Below, piece after piece: positions 54,562 to 64,000 of a stretch of 64,000 bases of DNA (position 1 is its first letter; each line of letters starts with the position of its first letter). The notes beneath the pieces were generated by a model that was not told the DNA's origin, ran no database searches, and saw only the letters and a program-made list of their open reading frames with translations. The DNA lies in contig JBHGNT010000011.1 of the NCBI GenBank assembly GCA_043228905.1, positions 18,228,001 through 18,292,000 on the forward strand, in the 5' to 3' direction. Made by a program: the position numbers and the translations under genes. The DNA is from Azolla caroliniana (taxonomy: Eukaryota > Polypodiophyta).

Positions 54562-57500
54562 ATCAATGTAAGGTTTCATTTTTTTGAGGGGGTGCATGTA
54601 CAAGAAGAGTTCCAATGTGGCATTTAGTTTTACGAAGCTTAACATGTTCTTTTGAGAAACTAAACGTACAGAAATACATACCATGATAGATTGATGTTAA
54701 AATAATGGTTCAAACAGATGTTATTCATTTGCTAGCATCTATGAAGATTCAAGATGCTTGCAGTGTAATGAGGGTATATGCATAAATTGTGAACAAGAGA
54801 TTGATTTTGTCTATACTAGTCAATGTGGTTCATTGCTTATTGCAGCTGCTATAATTTGAAGTCCACAAATTATTCATACAACTTTAAATGTAAAAGATTG
54901 TTTACTGAGCAAAATGGTATTGAGAAACACATTTTTAGTGAAAGGCTCAGTTACATTATATTTTTTTATAGAACCATTATGAAGCAAATTGCGATCATTT
55001 CAGCTGTAGAACTTCTATTAATTTGGGGAATGGGTTTCTTTTGTGAGAGTATTTATAGGATCCCCGAAAAATGTTGTAATCTGTTGCCATTGTTCTAGAT
55101 TTATTGGTTGATATTGTGGTCACTCAATGATATTGGTTCAAAATCAATTATGTTGTGATTTTATGGTTGTGGGGCCCTGTGCTTTTGTGGTCCAGGAAAT
55201 GAAATTACTTCTGATGTCGCCAATTACTGTTACCACAAGTGCACCCACTTTTTTGGTTGGCAAATGCGTATGACTTTATTCGGGGTGCCCTTGTCCTTGT
55301 TGACTTATTTCTGCCACACATGTAGGCCCCTATTTGCTGGTGGTGAGTTTGAAGGTAGCCTAATGTCGCCTTACCTGTACAATTAGACCATGTGGCACCT
55401 CCACAAACCTCCACCAAATTAAACATGACCATGCAATAGATCGTAGTCTATTATAAGTTTGTTGTTTTGCCTTTAATCTCTTGATGTGTGGTGAAAGTGT
55501 GAAATGATGGTTCTGAAAGAATTACCTTGACACTATATGTATTTACTATTTTAGTTGTGACTTTCAATTCATCATGCACTAGTTTGATTTTAATATTTGC
55601 CTTGGTAACTGGAATTGGTAGATAATCTAATACATGTTTATGTTTTCAAACTTATAGATAGCCTACATCATGCATCATGCATAGAGACTTTTTTCCGGTT
55701 TTGGTTCCATAGGCTAATGCACCACCATTTCAATTGGTTATAATATCTTGGTGCATTAGCCATTGGATGCCAAACATTACAGGGGGTCATGCACGTATGG
55801 GCCCTTTGGACCCAAGTCTCGACAATCTTCTCAATCGTAAAAATATGTAAATGTAGGTGAGATGTGAGACTAGCAAATTCTAACGTATGTGAGCAATGAG
55901 AATTGACAAACTGGGAAGGGTCTAAAAGTAAAAGTTAAAATGTAAAATAAATTATGCATAATGTGATCGGTCCATTCATTTATGGGGCTCTTGAATAAGA
56001 GGTGAGAGTCGATAACTAAAGAGCAATATTTTACCTCTCATCTTCACAAACTCTATTGTTTGCAAAACATCGACCTATTTAGATTCTCTCTCTCTCCCTC
56101 CCCGCTGAAACGTGTCAAGATCCAATGTCAAGGTCAAAGCATCAATAAATTGTGTTTTACTCGTTTGTTGCATATCCGAAATAACTATTGGACAACCATG
56201 GCTTGGTAATGCAGTTGTTAGGGGAAGGTTATTACACTCTTGTTGGAGGAAACTTTTATGTGTATAATGACAAACATCATGCAACATAAAACTCTTTGAT
56301 TGAGACTTGACTATATAACCTTAGTTTATAAGTAGAATTTATTTTTTGGAATTGAAAGTTTTGTTTCATATAAGATTGTGAACAAGCCACCATTAATTTT
56401 GCTCAGGCATATTGGAGAGCCTCCATAAGTAAGATCAGTTAAATGTATTCATGAGGCTTGAAGTTTACCAAGTATCTAATATTGAAGCCTCCCTAATAAA
56501 ATTGTTATGCTTCATTTTTGTGCAACTCAACCAAATTTTTTGTGATTTCAAGTTTCAACCCAAGATGCATCTTTGGACAATTTATACAAATAATGTGCGG
56601 TTATAACCAATGCATCTACGAAATTTTCTTAAGTTATTCTTTGATATTGTGCTTTAACATGTTGGTTGAATGATTAAGGTACAAATAAAAATATAATAAA
56701 CAAGACATTACCTATCAAAATTTATTCACTTAAAGCTTCTTATGCTTAGGTTACAACGAATATATGAACATTATGCAAAGTGGTAAATCATGTGCTTTGA
56801 ACATTAAGGGTGTGGGCAACCAAAGGGTTGATGTTGCATTCATTATAAAAGCTTCTCAATATCTTTATTTCTAGATCATGCATACTAATACCCCACTTGA
56901 GGTGGCTTCACAACATTGACATTGACATTTTTTTCACGATACAAATTGAAGGCAATGCTAACAACATGCAACAAACCACTCCTAAAAAATGGCTTTAGAG
57001 CATAGCCATTGATGGTGCCATGTTTTCCAAAATGCAACGAGTGAACGTGGCCTTTAATAGACAATGGGAATAACACGTCTACTACACACACACACACCTA
57101 AAAATATGTGCAAAACATGTTTTTTTCTAGTATTCTCACACTCAAGAAACCCTACCTAAATTTGGAAGAAAACAAAACATTGATGGTTTCTAAAGTATGT
57201 ATGGTATCATATAAGGGGTTAGGCATTGTAGCATAAAAGAAGGTTTAAGGATTTAAATGGAGCAAGAAGATATATTTCAATAAATGCTACCATAAATTTA
57301 TTGTACATGTTGTTAAGCCTTACGCTTGGCATATATGTGTATACCTACACCATATGGACAAAACATGCGAACAAATGAAGATCGTGCTTGCTTGGATTCT
57401 TTTGGGTACTTGATGAATTTATTGTTGTCTGTGAGGCAGTGACAAAAAATAAGACTGAATTTAATTGGCGTGGATTTGGATGAGTAATGTAGGAGGAAAA

Positions 57501-59400
57501 CGCCACACGACAATACACGAATTGTGACAGACACACTTTGAAAATGATGAAGAATATTAAATAGTTGGCTTTTGCTAGGCTTGAGCCTCATTATGAAATT
57601 ACCTTTGCTCTTGGTTTATAAAAGTCAAAAACCAAAAAGACATTGGTATCCAGAACTCCTTTGATTCATATTTACATGTGCACCTTACCTTTAGGCTCAC
57701 ACCTCGAGCAGTTCTCGGGAAGCTTCAATGAGTAGCAAGATTCAAGAAAAACATTGATTTTCCTTGGGTTTCCATTTACAAGGGTGATTGTTGATTATAT
57801 CGATTAACCAATTTGAACGACGACGATAATAAGTGAAGCAAATGAAACATGGGTTTATAGAAAGGAGTGAAACAAGTGTGCACTACTTACCAGGGTTATG
57901 TCTTATGATGTCCTACCTCATGAATGTACATATATTTTTGCACGAATAACATCATAATATATATATATATAATGTATGTGAATAAACATGACTACGATCG
58001 AGGGATCGCCAAAGATCTCCATAGTCTTGTATAAATTACCTAGACGCATAATGATAATAAAAAGCAAGGGAAAGTTTAAAATAAAGAGAATAAATAGCAT
58101 GTTTTCATTATAACAACTATCATATTCCTTGGGCATATAATGTCTATACATTCACATGAATAAGCGACTCGAAGAAAGTCACCCACTATTGTTCATCATG
58201 CTAGATGACTAGTGTAGGTTCATAATATGAAACATGTAACATGATTTGGTTGCACCTTATGTGGTGACATGTGAAATTCCAAGGAGAATAAACCTCTACC
58301 ATCATGCATGATGTTGGGGCCTAAATCTGGTATAAGGTTTGCATCTAGCTTTTGTATTATATGCTTTGTAACCTCACCTATAATTTTTCGTGAATTCCTT
58401 ATTTAAGTTTATTTTAGGCTTATATAATGTTTGACGGCCTTTGCCATTTGCAAACATTTGCATGCCTTGCATAGCTTTGAGACATTTGCAGAACCATCAC
58501 ATTGGCTACAACTTGATGTAAATGCCCTTATGGACAATCCACATCTCTTTGCCCAACACCAACTTTGATGAATGGATCACAATAAAGTTCATTGGTGGCT
58601 AACACGGTCTCAAAGGCATGGCACTTTCACATGCGATGGATCGAAAACAACATCTACTACAAATTCAAACAATTTAGCTCGCTTCAAGAGCTCACCATGT
58701 CCAAGAAATCCATGGGCTGTTCTAGCTTTCTCCATATGAAAAGAAACGATGTCTTTGACAAAGCGTGAGTGGCACGAGCGTTTGATCTTTTTTTCTCTCA
58801 ATTATGACTTACATTCCTTCCTTTCGGACTAGGATAATGGAATGAGCAAATGACACATTCCCATTCGATCGCTTTGGCTCTTCAATTAGATGGAAATTAG
58901 TGTACGAATGTCCTAATTGACAAAACTCAGTGTCCTACTTAACGCGTTGTGATTACCAAACCTTTTATATAACCACCCATATGTATTTTGGAGCACGTAA
59001 AAAGCGAGCCCAATTTTGATTTACATAATGGAATCATGTACAAATACAGATTGTACTGATACTACGCAAGTAACGCATACACGCATATCTATAAGACTAT
59101 ATAAATATATGCATAGCAGCATATGTATGTATGTATAATATATACTAATACATTATTTGGATGAGTATGATAAAATTATTCATATATTTTATAGTTTTGT
59201 TGAATGGAATGGAGATTGAAATACATATGGAGTATATAAGTATAGTTTGTCTGGATTGGGTATGTGTCCGTATATGTGCGTATGAACGTATAAACTTCAT
59301 ACATTGTGGGTGGGGTGTTCTTAATAACAAAATTTGTACGTGTTATTATTATTAATTTTAAACTTACGTGTGGCGGGAGATAAGGAGAAATTCAAAGGGC
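54562..59400. other. Long AT-rich spacer, no gene seen
   Basis: Begins with the COX17 3'UTR. No frame over 100 codons with motifs on either strand. It includes one long perfect-stem hairpin (55706-55767), and CA and TA microsatellites (about 57081-57098 and 57957-57972). Confidence 0.5.
55706..55767. repeat. Foldback: 13-bp perfect stem extended by 4 bp
   Basis: GGCTAATGCACCA at 55712-55724 and its reverse complement at 55749-55761 flank a 24-base loop. After a 2x2 mismatch the stem continues with TCCA/TGGA. It could be a small inverted-repeat element or a transcribed hairpin. Confidence 0.7.
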
Positions 59401-59900
59401 GTGATTTTTGTTTTTTTTTGTTTTCTGGGGAGGCTGGCGTGGCCACGTGGCTTGGAGTATAGATAGTACGGTTCGTTCGGCTGGGGGCGCCGCTAGAATT
59501 AGCGGAGGTGGACACTATGGGGACTTATTATATATATAACATGATCTGTTTTCTCTGTCTTGGTCTGGAAGTTTCGGTCCGCCTGGATAAGGAAGGCGTC
59601 GGGATTCAGGAACGTCCAGGACGTGGCAGCTAAAAAAAAAAAAAACAGCCCTAGCCTCCTCCTCCTCCTCCTCCTATAGTTCAAAAATAAAAATAAAAAT
59701 AAAAATAGTAAGAGTCGGAGGAGGCGGAGGCGGAGGAGCGAAATAACGTACACATTGCGGCGCTGCGTTTGGAGGCCGCGCCGCGCCGCCACGCGAGGCG
59801 GCGGAGGCGCCAGTGCAAACAAACCACCAAAAAATAGAGAGAAAACCAAAAACACGACAAAAACCAACACCTTAAAAGCTAAAAAGCTTCCTTCCTTTCC
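59401..59900. promoter_or_regulatory. GC- and CpG-rich promoter-like segment with G-box
   Basis: Contrasts sharply with the AT-rich surroundings. It contains the palindromic G-box GCCACGTGGC (59442-59451), GACGTGGC at about 59608, a GGAGGC-rich run and a CpG cluster at 59757-59812. TTC-type runs and an A-rich tract interrupt it. It may be the promoter of a transcript leading to the gene at 62706, but no first exon is proven. Confidence 0.4.
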
Positions 59901-60265
59901 TTTCCTTTCCTTTCTTTTTCCTCTCTCTAACCCTATTTATTCTTCCCCGGATAAATCGAAAGCATGTTAAAAAATAATAATAATAAAAGAAAAGGACGTC
60001 CTCTAGAAAGAGATAAATTATTTCCTAAAGCCACGCGTGCAGCGAACTTCGGTAGCTCATTACCCAACAATAATAATAAAAACTTGGCATTTTCTTTTAT
60101 CTGTATATTTAATTTATAAAAAAATGCTGTTTTTTGGAAAAATAAAATAAATCAATTGTAAACTGGCCCTGTTGTTTTTTTTTTTATATTACATAAATAG
60201 TTTTTGTTTTTTTTAAAAAAAATTATTTGAAAATAAAAAAACAATTCCCCCATGTCTGACCAAAA

Positions 60266-60291
60266 TCTCTCTCTCTCTCTCTCTCTCTCTA
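60266..60291. repeat. TC microsatellite
   Basis: About 13 uninterrupted TC units, a common feature of plant 5' leaders. Confidence 0.9.
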
Positions 60292-60362
60292 GCACACATC
60301 CTGCAGCTAAAATTTAAAAACCCTGCAGGAGCTATGGCTTCCTTACAACAATTTAGAACCCT

Positions 60363-60371
60363 AAACCCTAA
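60363..60371 (+). promoter_or_regulatory. Telo-box AAACCCTAA
   Basis: Two adjoining ACCCTAA units (60357-60371). Telo-boxes are typical of plant promoters and 5' leaders near transcription starts. Confidence 0.45.
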
Positions 60372-62705
60372 ATTACTGTTCCGCCCGATCCTGCCGGGGA
60401 TTGGAAAACCCTAGTGTCCACTTCTAGCCTCTAGCTTAACTCTCACTACTCCGGATCCCCCTCTTAACTCTAATCCATTTCTGCAGAAATGTAATCCCTA
60501 ATCCCTAAGAGCTCCACCCTAAAACCGGAGAGCTTTATCATATGCTGGCACACAGACAGACCCTGTACCTTCTTCTTCATTCTCCACCTCCATAGCCATG
60601 GGCTTCTCCACATGTACTCTTCTTGCAATATGCTAAGTACCTGACCTCCGGGAAATGCGATCACTCTAACCCTTGAGACTTAAAAGAGAAGCGTGAGCTT
60701 CCATAATGCAACAGCGATGGTGACCATGATACACAGATTACGCAGTTTGCTCATTTCTGATCGTTTGTTTGTTTGGGCAAGACTGTCCATAGCCCTAACC
60801 AATCGCAGATAATAATGATGTGTCAATGATCCTTGTTGACGTTATTAATAACATAGTACTACTTATGCAGCAGGGAAGCTCCATTGATTGTAAACACTAA
60901 TTTTTGTTAACCTCTACCTAGCTCGGCCATGGCCGCTGCAGGTAATCAATGAGCCAGTTATTAATGTTTCTTTACACAAGAAAGGATCCATAGCCTTCCT
61001 TATTATCAGCAACTTGTAATACTCGAAGCGAAATTAGTGATTACACAGGAAACCCTAAAAACTTGCGTTTCCATTGCTGGCCATCATCATCACTATTGTA
61101 ATCAGAAAGTATCCTTGAAGAATATATTCATCTGGTACATTCTTCTGCAACAAGATTGAAAAACCTTCGATAATTAATCGTATACAGTACTGAAAGCTTC
61201 GACATTAGCCCTAGAGCTTGGGGTATTCCAGATCACGCAATTGGACTCTGGTTGAGGAAGAAGAAAGAGAAAGAGCTCATTTTTGTTCGAATATCTCATT
61301 GTCTATGTTTGTTTTGTTCCCGATGAGAATTATCATGTCTGAAGGATAGTTCCACATCTTCTCTCTCAAGAAATTAGTTCCTGACTTTCGTCTGGCTTAA
61401 GGGTACAGATTTTCTTCTATCTCATTCTCTCATTCTCTCATTCTCAGTATAAGCATCATTTTCCTTGCGTGGAGTGGAGCGGGGATGAATCAGCAAATAA
61501 GCAATTTGAAAGAAGGCTGTGGCTGTAGAAAGCATAATGCTGATCTATCGCTCTTTGTCTCTCAATGTCTCTCTCTCGTGGATCTTATCAATATAAAGAA
61601 TAGAGCGCTACTGTGCCTGTGCAGCTTATAGCTAGCTATGGAAACCACCTTTCTACGCAAGCACTTAATTATTGTGCTTTGTATGCATCATCATCATCAT
61701 CATCATCATTGACCAGTGTATCTGATTTCCAATGATCAAAATTAAGCCTTCTATATATTTGAACACTTTTTCTTAGCAATGTTAAGCTTCCCATAGGTCT
61801 GAACATTCAGTAGTATTAAGCTTTCCATTCATCTAAACAATATTCATTGCCGTCAAGCTTCCATTACTCCAAACAATATTCATTTTCGTCAAGCTTCCCA
61901 TGGGATCTAAACCTTGACCAGGAATCTTTCTAAATTGCTCCTAACAATCACCACAATCGAGCTTTCCATTGATCTAAACAGTCACCATCATTAAGGTTTC
62001 CATTGATCTAGACATTCATCACCATCAGGATTTCTGCTGATCTAAACATTCAGAGAACCATTTATGCGTGCCAACTTTTCCTATAATTTATTCTTTGAAA
62101 ATTCAACCATCAGCCACGAGAACCTTAGAGCCTTTAGTAGTGTAAGTTGTCTTTCTGAGAACGAATTACAAAGCTATGGGGCAAATTTTTGTGGGACAAA
62201 TTCTTGCTGGTGCAGATGAAAGAAACCCCGATGGTCAGAATGACAGTATTGGTTCGTCCTACAGAAGGCCCGTGTCTGATGATTAACTCTGTGAAGGAAG
62301 TTCTTTCGTTCATCCATTCTTTCTTTCTTCAGGAAGAAATATCCAGAAAAGAGAGATATTATAATGCTCTCTGATCTCTATCTTCTGCTTCACCATCATT
62401 GTATCCGGTAGCTTATACTTCCTTTTCTGCCTTTTCTGATATCTCTGTATTGCTGTTTTTTCTTCATCATCATCATCTAAACCTGAGACTAATTCTGCGT
62501 CATCTCTCTTATCATCCCCTCGCCATATTCTCCATTACTATTTCTTCGCATCGCCTTCATTTTCTTTCTCCTTCAATATGAGTACAATGTTATAACTTCT
62601 ATCCTGACTTAGTGTGTATTCACCTATTATAATACACACGCTAGAACTAAAGCCATAGCTAGCATAGCTTCATGTAGTCCCGTAGTTGGTCTGCAGATCC
62701 TTGTA
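60372..62705. other. Probable leader/intron region of the downstream gene
   Basis: No coding frame recognised. It carries several simple repeats: TCATTCTC at 61423-61444, a (CAT) run of about eight units at 61686-61710, and the 36-bp minisatellite below. Its place between the promoter-like block and the gene at 62706 suggests 5'UTR and intron. Confidence 0.35.
61739..62055. repeat. Degenerate 34-37-bp minisatellite, about eight units
   Basis: Units share CAAGCTTTCCATTGATCT followed by AAACAT/CAATATTCA or CACCATCA blocks, for example at 61781, 61815, 61852, 61888, 61957, 61991 and 62028. Confidence 0.75.
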
Positions 62706-63419
62706 ATGGTAAGGAGGTCTGGGTCCAAGAAAGAAAAACCTCTCCATCGTAGTTATTTTGTTCATTTGAAACGTCATATCCATCTCCATCTCACACATCG
62801 TGGTCTGTACCATCCATACATCCATAATAACAATAAGATTATAAGAATGAAACAAGCACCAGAATTCGCAGAAGCGAGCTCCTCAGCAGATCAACAAGGT
62901 TTTATGAGAGAGATTTCCATGCTACAAAAATCTCGTTCGTTGAAGGATCCATCTACTTATACTAATAGTCCTTCACGAATTAGGTCTGCATCTCTGAAGC
63001 TAAAAAAGTTTGGAAAAACATCAAAATTAGTTCCGCATTCTTCTTCTCCATATGAAATTAGGGAAGCAGATAGAACTGTGAATAGTAAGCCTGAATTAGA
63101 TGAACTGAATTCTAGCGAAAGAGAAGGATCATGGCTTGAAATCAACCCTGCGGATGGGAAGAAGATTAATGTGGAAGAAGTTGCTTCGAATGTTTTGTAC
63201 AGAGAAGAATTAGTAGGAAATAATTCTCGTTTATTCAATGCAATCAAGAGATTAGAGATTGGAAGGCAAGATTTAGGTTATACAGATCTTCTGTCACAAA
63301 GAGGCGTCGGCATGTATGGAATGTCTACAGCGAAGAAGAGCGATGAAGTACTCAGCTTGGAAAGTGAGAGAGAAAGACAAGCTTTTGCAGGTTCTGAATC
63401 ACTTTGCACCGATAAATGA
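62706..63419 (+). CDS. Probable N-terminal exon of a STICHEL-like (DnaX-like) protein
   Basis: An open frame of 237 codons with host-like codon use. It starts at ATG 62706, has FVHLKRHIHLHLTH near residue 18, then MREISMLQKSRSLKDPSTYT at about 67-86. The His-rich block followed by M-R-x-x-x-x-L-Q-x-S-R-S-L-x-D-P-S is what I recall from the N-terminus of STICHEL and its relatives, which are microtubule-associated or nuclear proteins with a bacterial DnaX-like ATPase core; that core would lie beyond the window. The frame ends at TGA 63419, just inside a repeat array holding GCAG/GTTCTG splice-like sites, so the real exon may end near 63388 instead. Family assignment is tentative. Confidence 0.45.
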   Translation: MVRRSGSKKEKPLHRSYFVHLKRHIHLHLTHRGLYHPYIHNNNKIIRMKQAPEFAEASSSADQQGFMREISMLQKSRSLKDPSTYTNSPSRIRSASLKLKKFGKTSKLVPHSSSPYEIREADRTVNSKPELDELNSSEREGSWLEINPADGKKINVEEVASNVLYREELVGNNSRLFNAIKRLEIGRQDLGYTDLLSQRGVGMYGMSTAKKSDEVLSLESERERQAFAGSESLCTDK

Positions 63420-64000
63420 AAATCAATGTCTTGGGGTTGTGAATTTAGTGGCCAGAAACCAAAATAAATGGTTTTATATGGTTGTGATTTCTCTAGATAT
63501 AAATCAAAATCGATGGTTTTTGGCTGTGGATACAGTGGCTATAAACTAGAATCAATTGTTTTTGTTTGTTTGTTAATTCTCTAGATATAAATCAAAAGAG
63601 ACTGTTTTTTTATGGCTGTGGCTACAGTTACTATAAGCCAAAATCAAGAGGTTTTTTAGCTCTGGATTTAGTGCTTGTGTTTATAAACTAATATCAATCG
63701 TTTTTTGGTTTTGTATTTAATAATACATAAATAACCAAAAACAACGGCATTTGCAGGTTGGGAATTCTCTACTGGTAAATCAAAATCGATGGCTTTTGCA
63801 GGTTCTGAATTATCCGCTGGTAAAGCAAAATCAACGGCTTTTGCAGGTTGTGCGTTATCTGCTGGTACATCAAAATCTGTGGACTGTTTGCGTGTGAATC
63901 AAAATCAAGGGTTTTGTCTCACCTATCAATCAAAATCAGTGGTTTAATTTGCAGGTTTTGAATCTAATATTGGTAAATCCAGATCGAGGATCAAAGGTAG
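63384..64000. repeat. 45-50-bp minisatellite running off the right edge
   Basis: The clearest units start GGCTTTTGCAGG at 63746, 63791 and 63836 (45-bp period). Older units with AATCAAAATCAATGG and GTTGTGAATT blocks stretch back to 63384, about a dozen in all. The 63746-63950 part is open in one frame as a 15-residue repeat (AFAGSELSAGKAKST type). Each young unit has an acceptor-like TTTTGCAG and a donor-like CTG/GTAAA. Confidence 0.75.

Noticed and set aside
55205-55432. 75-codon minus-strand Cys-containing frame
   Set aside because: It looked like a zinc-binding peptide but the Cys spacing fits no family and nothing around it supports a gene.
63746-63950. CRISPR-like regular array
   Set aside because: Units are contiguous 45-bp repeats with no unique spacers, in plant DNA; it is a minisatellite.

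Overview
The window is nuclear DNA of a land plant. Host genes have GT-AG introns (a few look GC-AG), AT-rich introns and spacers, and plant-type gene content: a protein-only RNase P with PPR and NYN domains, a diphthine-ammonia ligase with two YjgF-like domains, COX17, and a probable STICHEL-like N-terminus. Retroelements are Copia and Gypsy. A non-flowering plant (moss-like) seems plausible, but the sequence alone does not settle the species.

Bases 1-21126 are a nest of LTR retrotransposons, all on the minus strand. The outer layer is a fragment of an old Copia gag at 20714-20842. A second Copia, Copia-1 (5' LTR 20352-20713, initiator-Met primer site, gag-pol), sits in it. Copia-1 is split by two nearly identical GC-rich Gypsy elements, Gypsy-1 (1184-8353) and Gypsy-2 (10288-17451). 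Each Gypsy has complete LTRs, a 4-bp target duplication (GCGC, GCGT), a primer site matching tRNA-Trp, a gag-protease ORF and an overlapping pol ORF in the -1 frame. A third, different LTR element enters from the left edge and interrupts the 3' LTR of Copia-1 (1-1047). Copia-1 carries stops, a frameshift and a changed RT active site; the Gypsy copies are open and look young.

Bases 21127-23083 are AT-rich and repetitive. At 23091-27629 (+) lies an eight-exon gene for an unusual 1019-residue protein: a BtuF-like substrate-binding fold, an asparagine-synthetase-type PP-loop domain, a four-cysteine zinc ribbon and a hydrophobic C-terminal tail. Tail-to-tail with it at 29754-34105 (-) is a six-exon PRORP gene whose first exon encodes a very long N-terminal extension with about seven copies of a short motif, including an 84-residue tandem duplication.

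Bases 34106-38506 hold no recognised gene but three imperfect tandem or direct repeat arrays. DPH6 is at 38507-43491 (-), 12 exons. COX17 is at 52214-54561 (+), two coding exons; its 5'UTR may start near 46 kb, with a 5'-truncated Copia (Copia-2, 47327-51200) inside the leader intron. From 54.6 to 62.7 kb I see no convincing gene, only a GC-rich G-box segment, a telo-box, microsatellites and a 36-bp minisatellite. A gene with STICHEL-like features starts at 62706 (+) and runs into a 45-50-bp minisatellite that reaches the right edge.

Exon junctions were set by hand from splice consensus and reading-frame phase; the joined frames close exactly for all four complete host genes. Family names rest on motifs I recognise, not on database searches.
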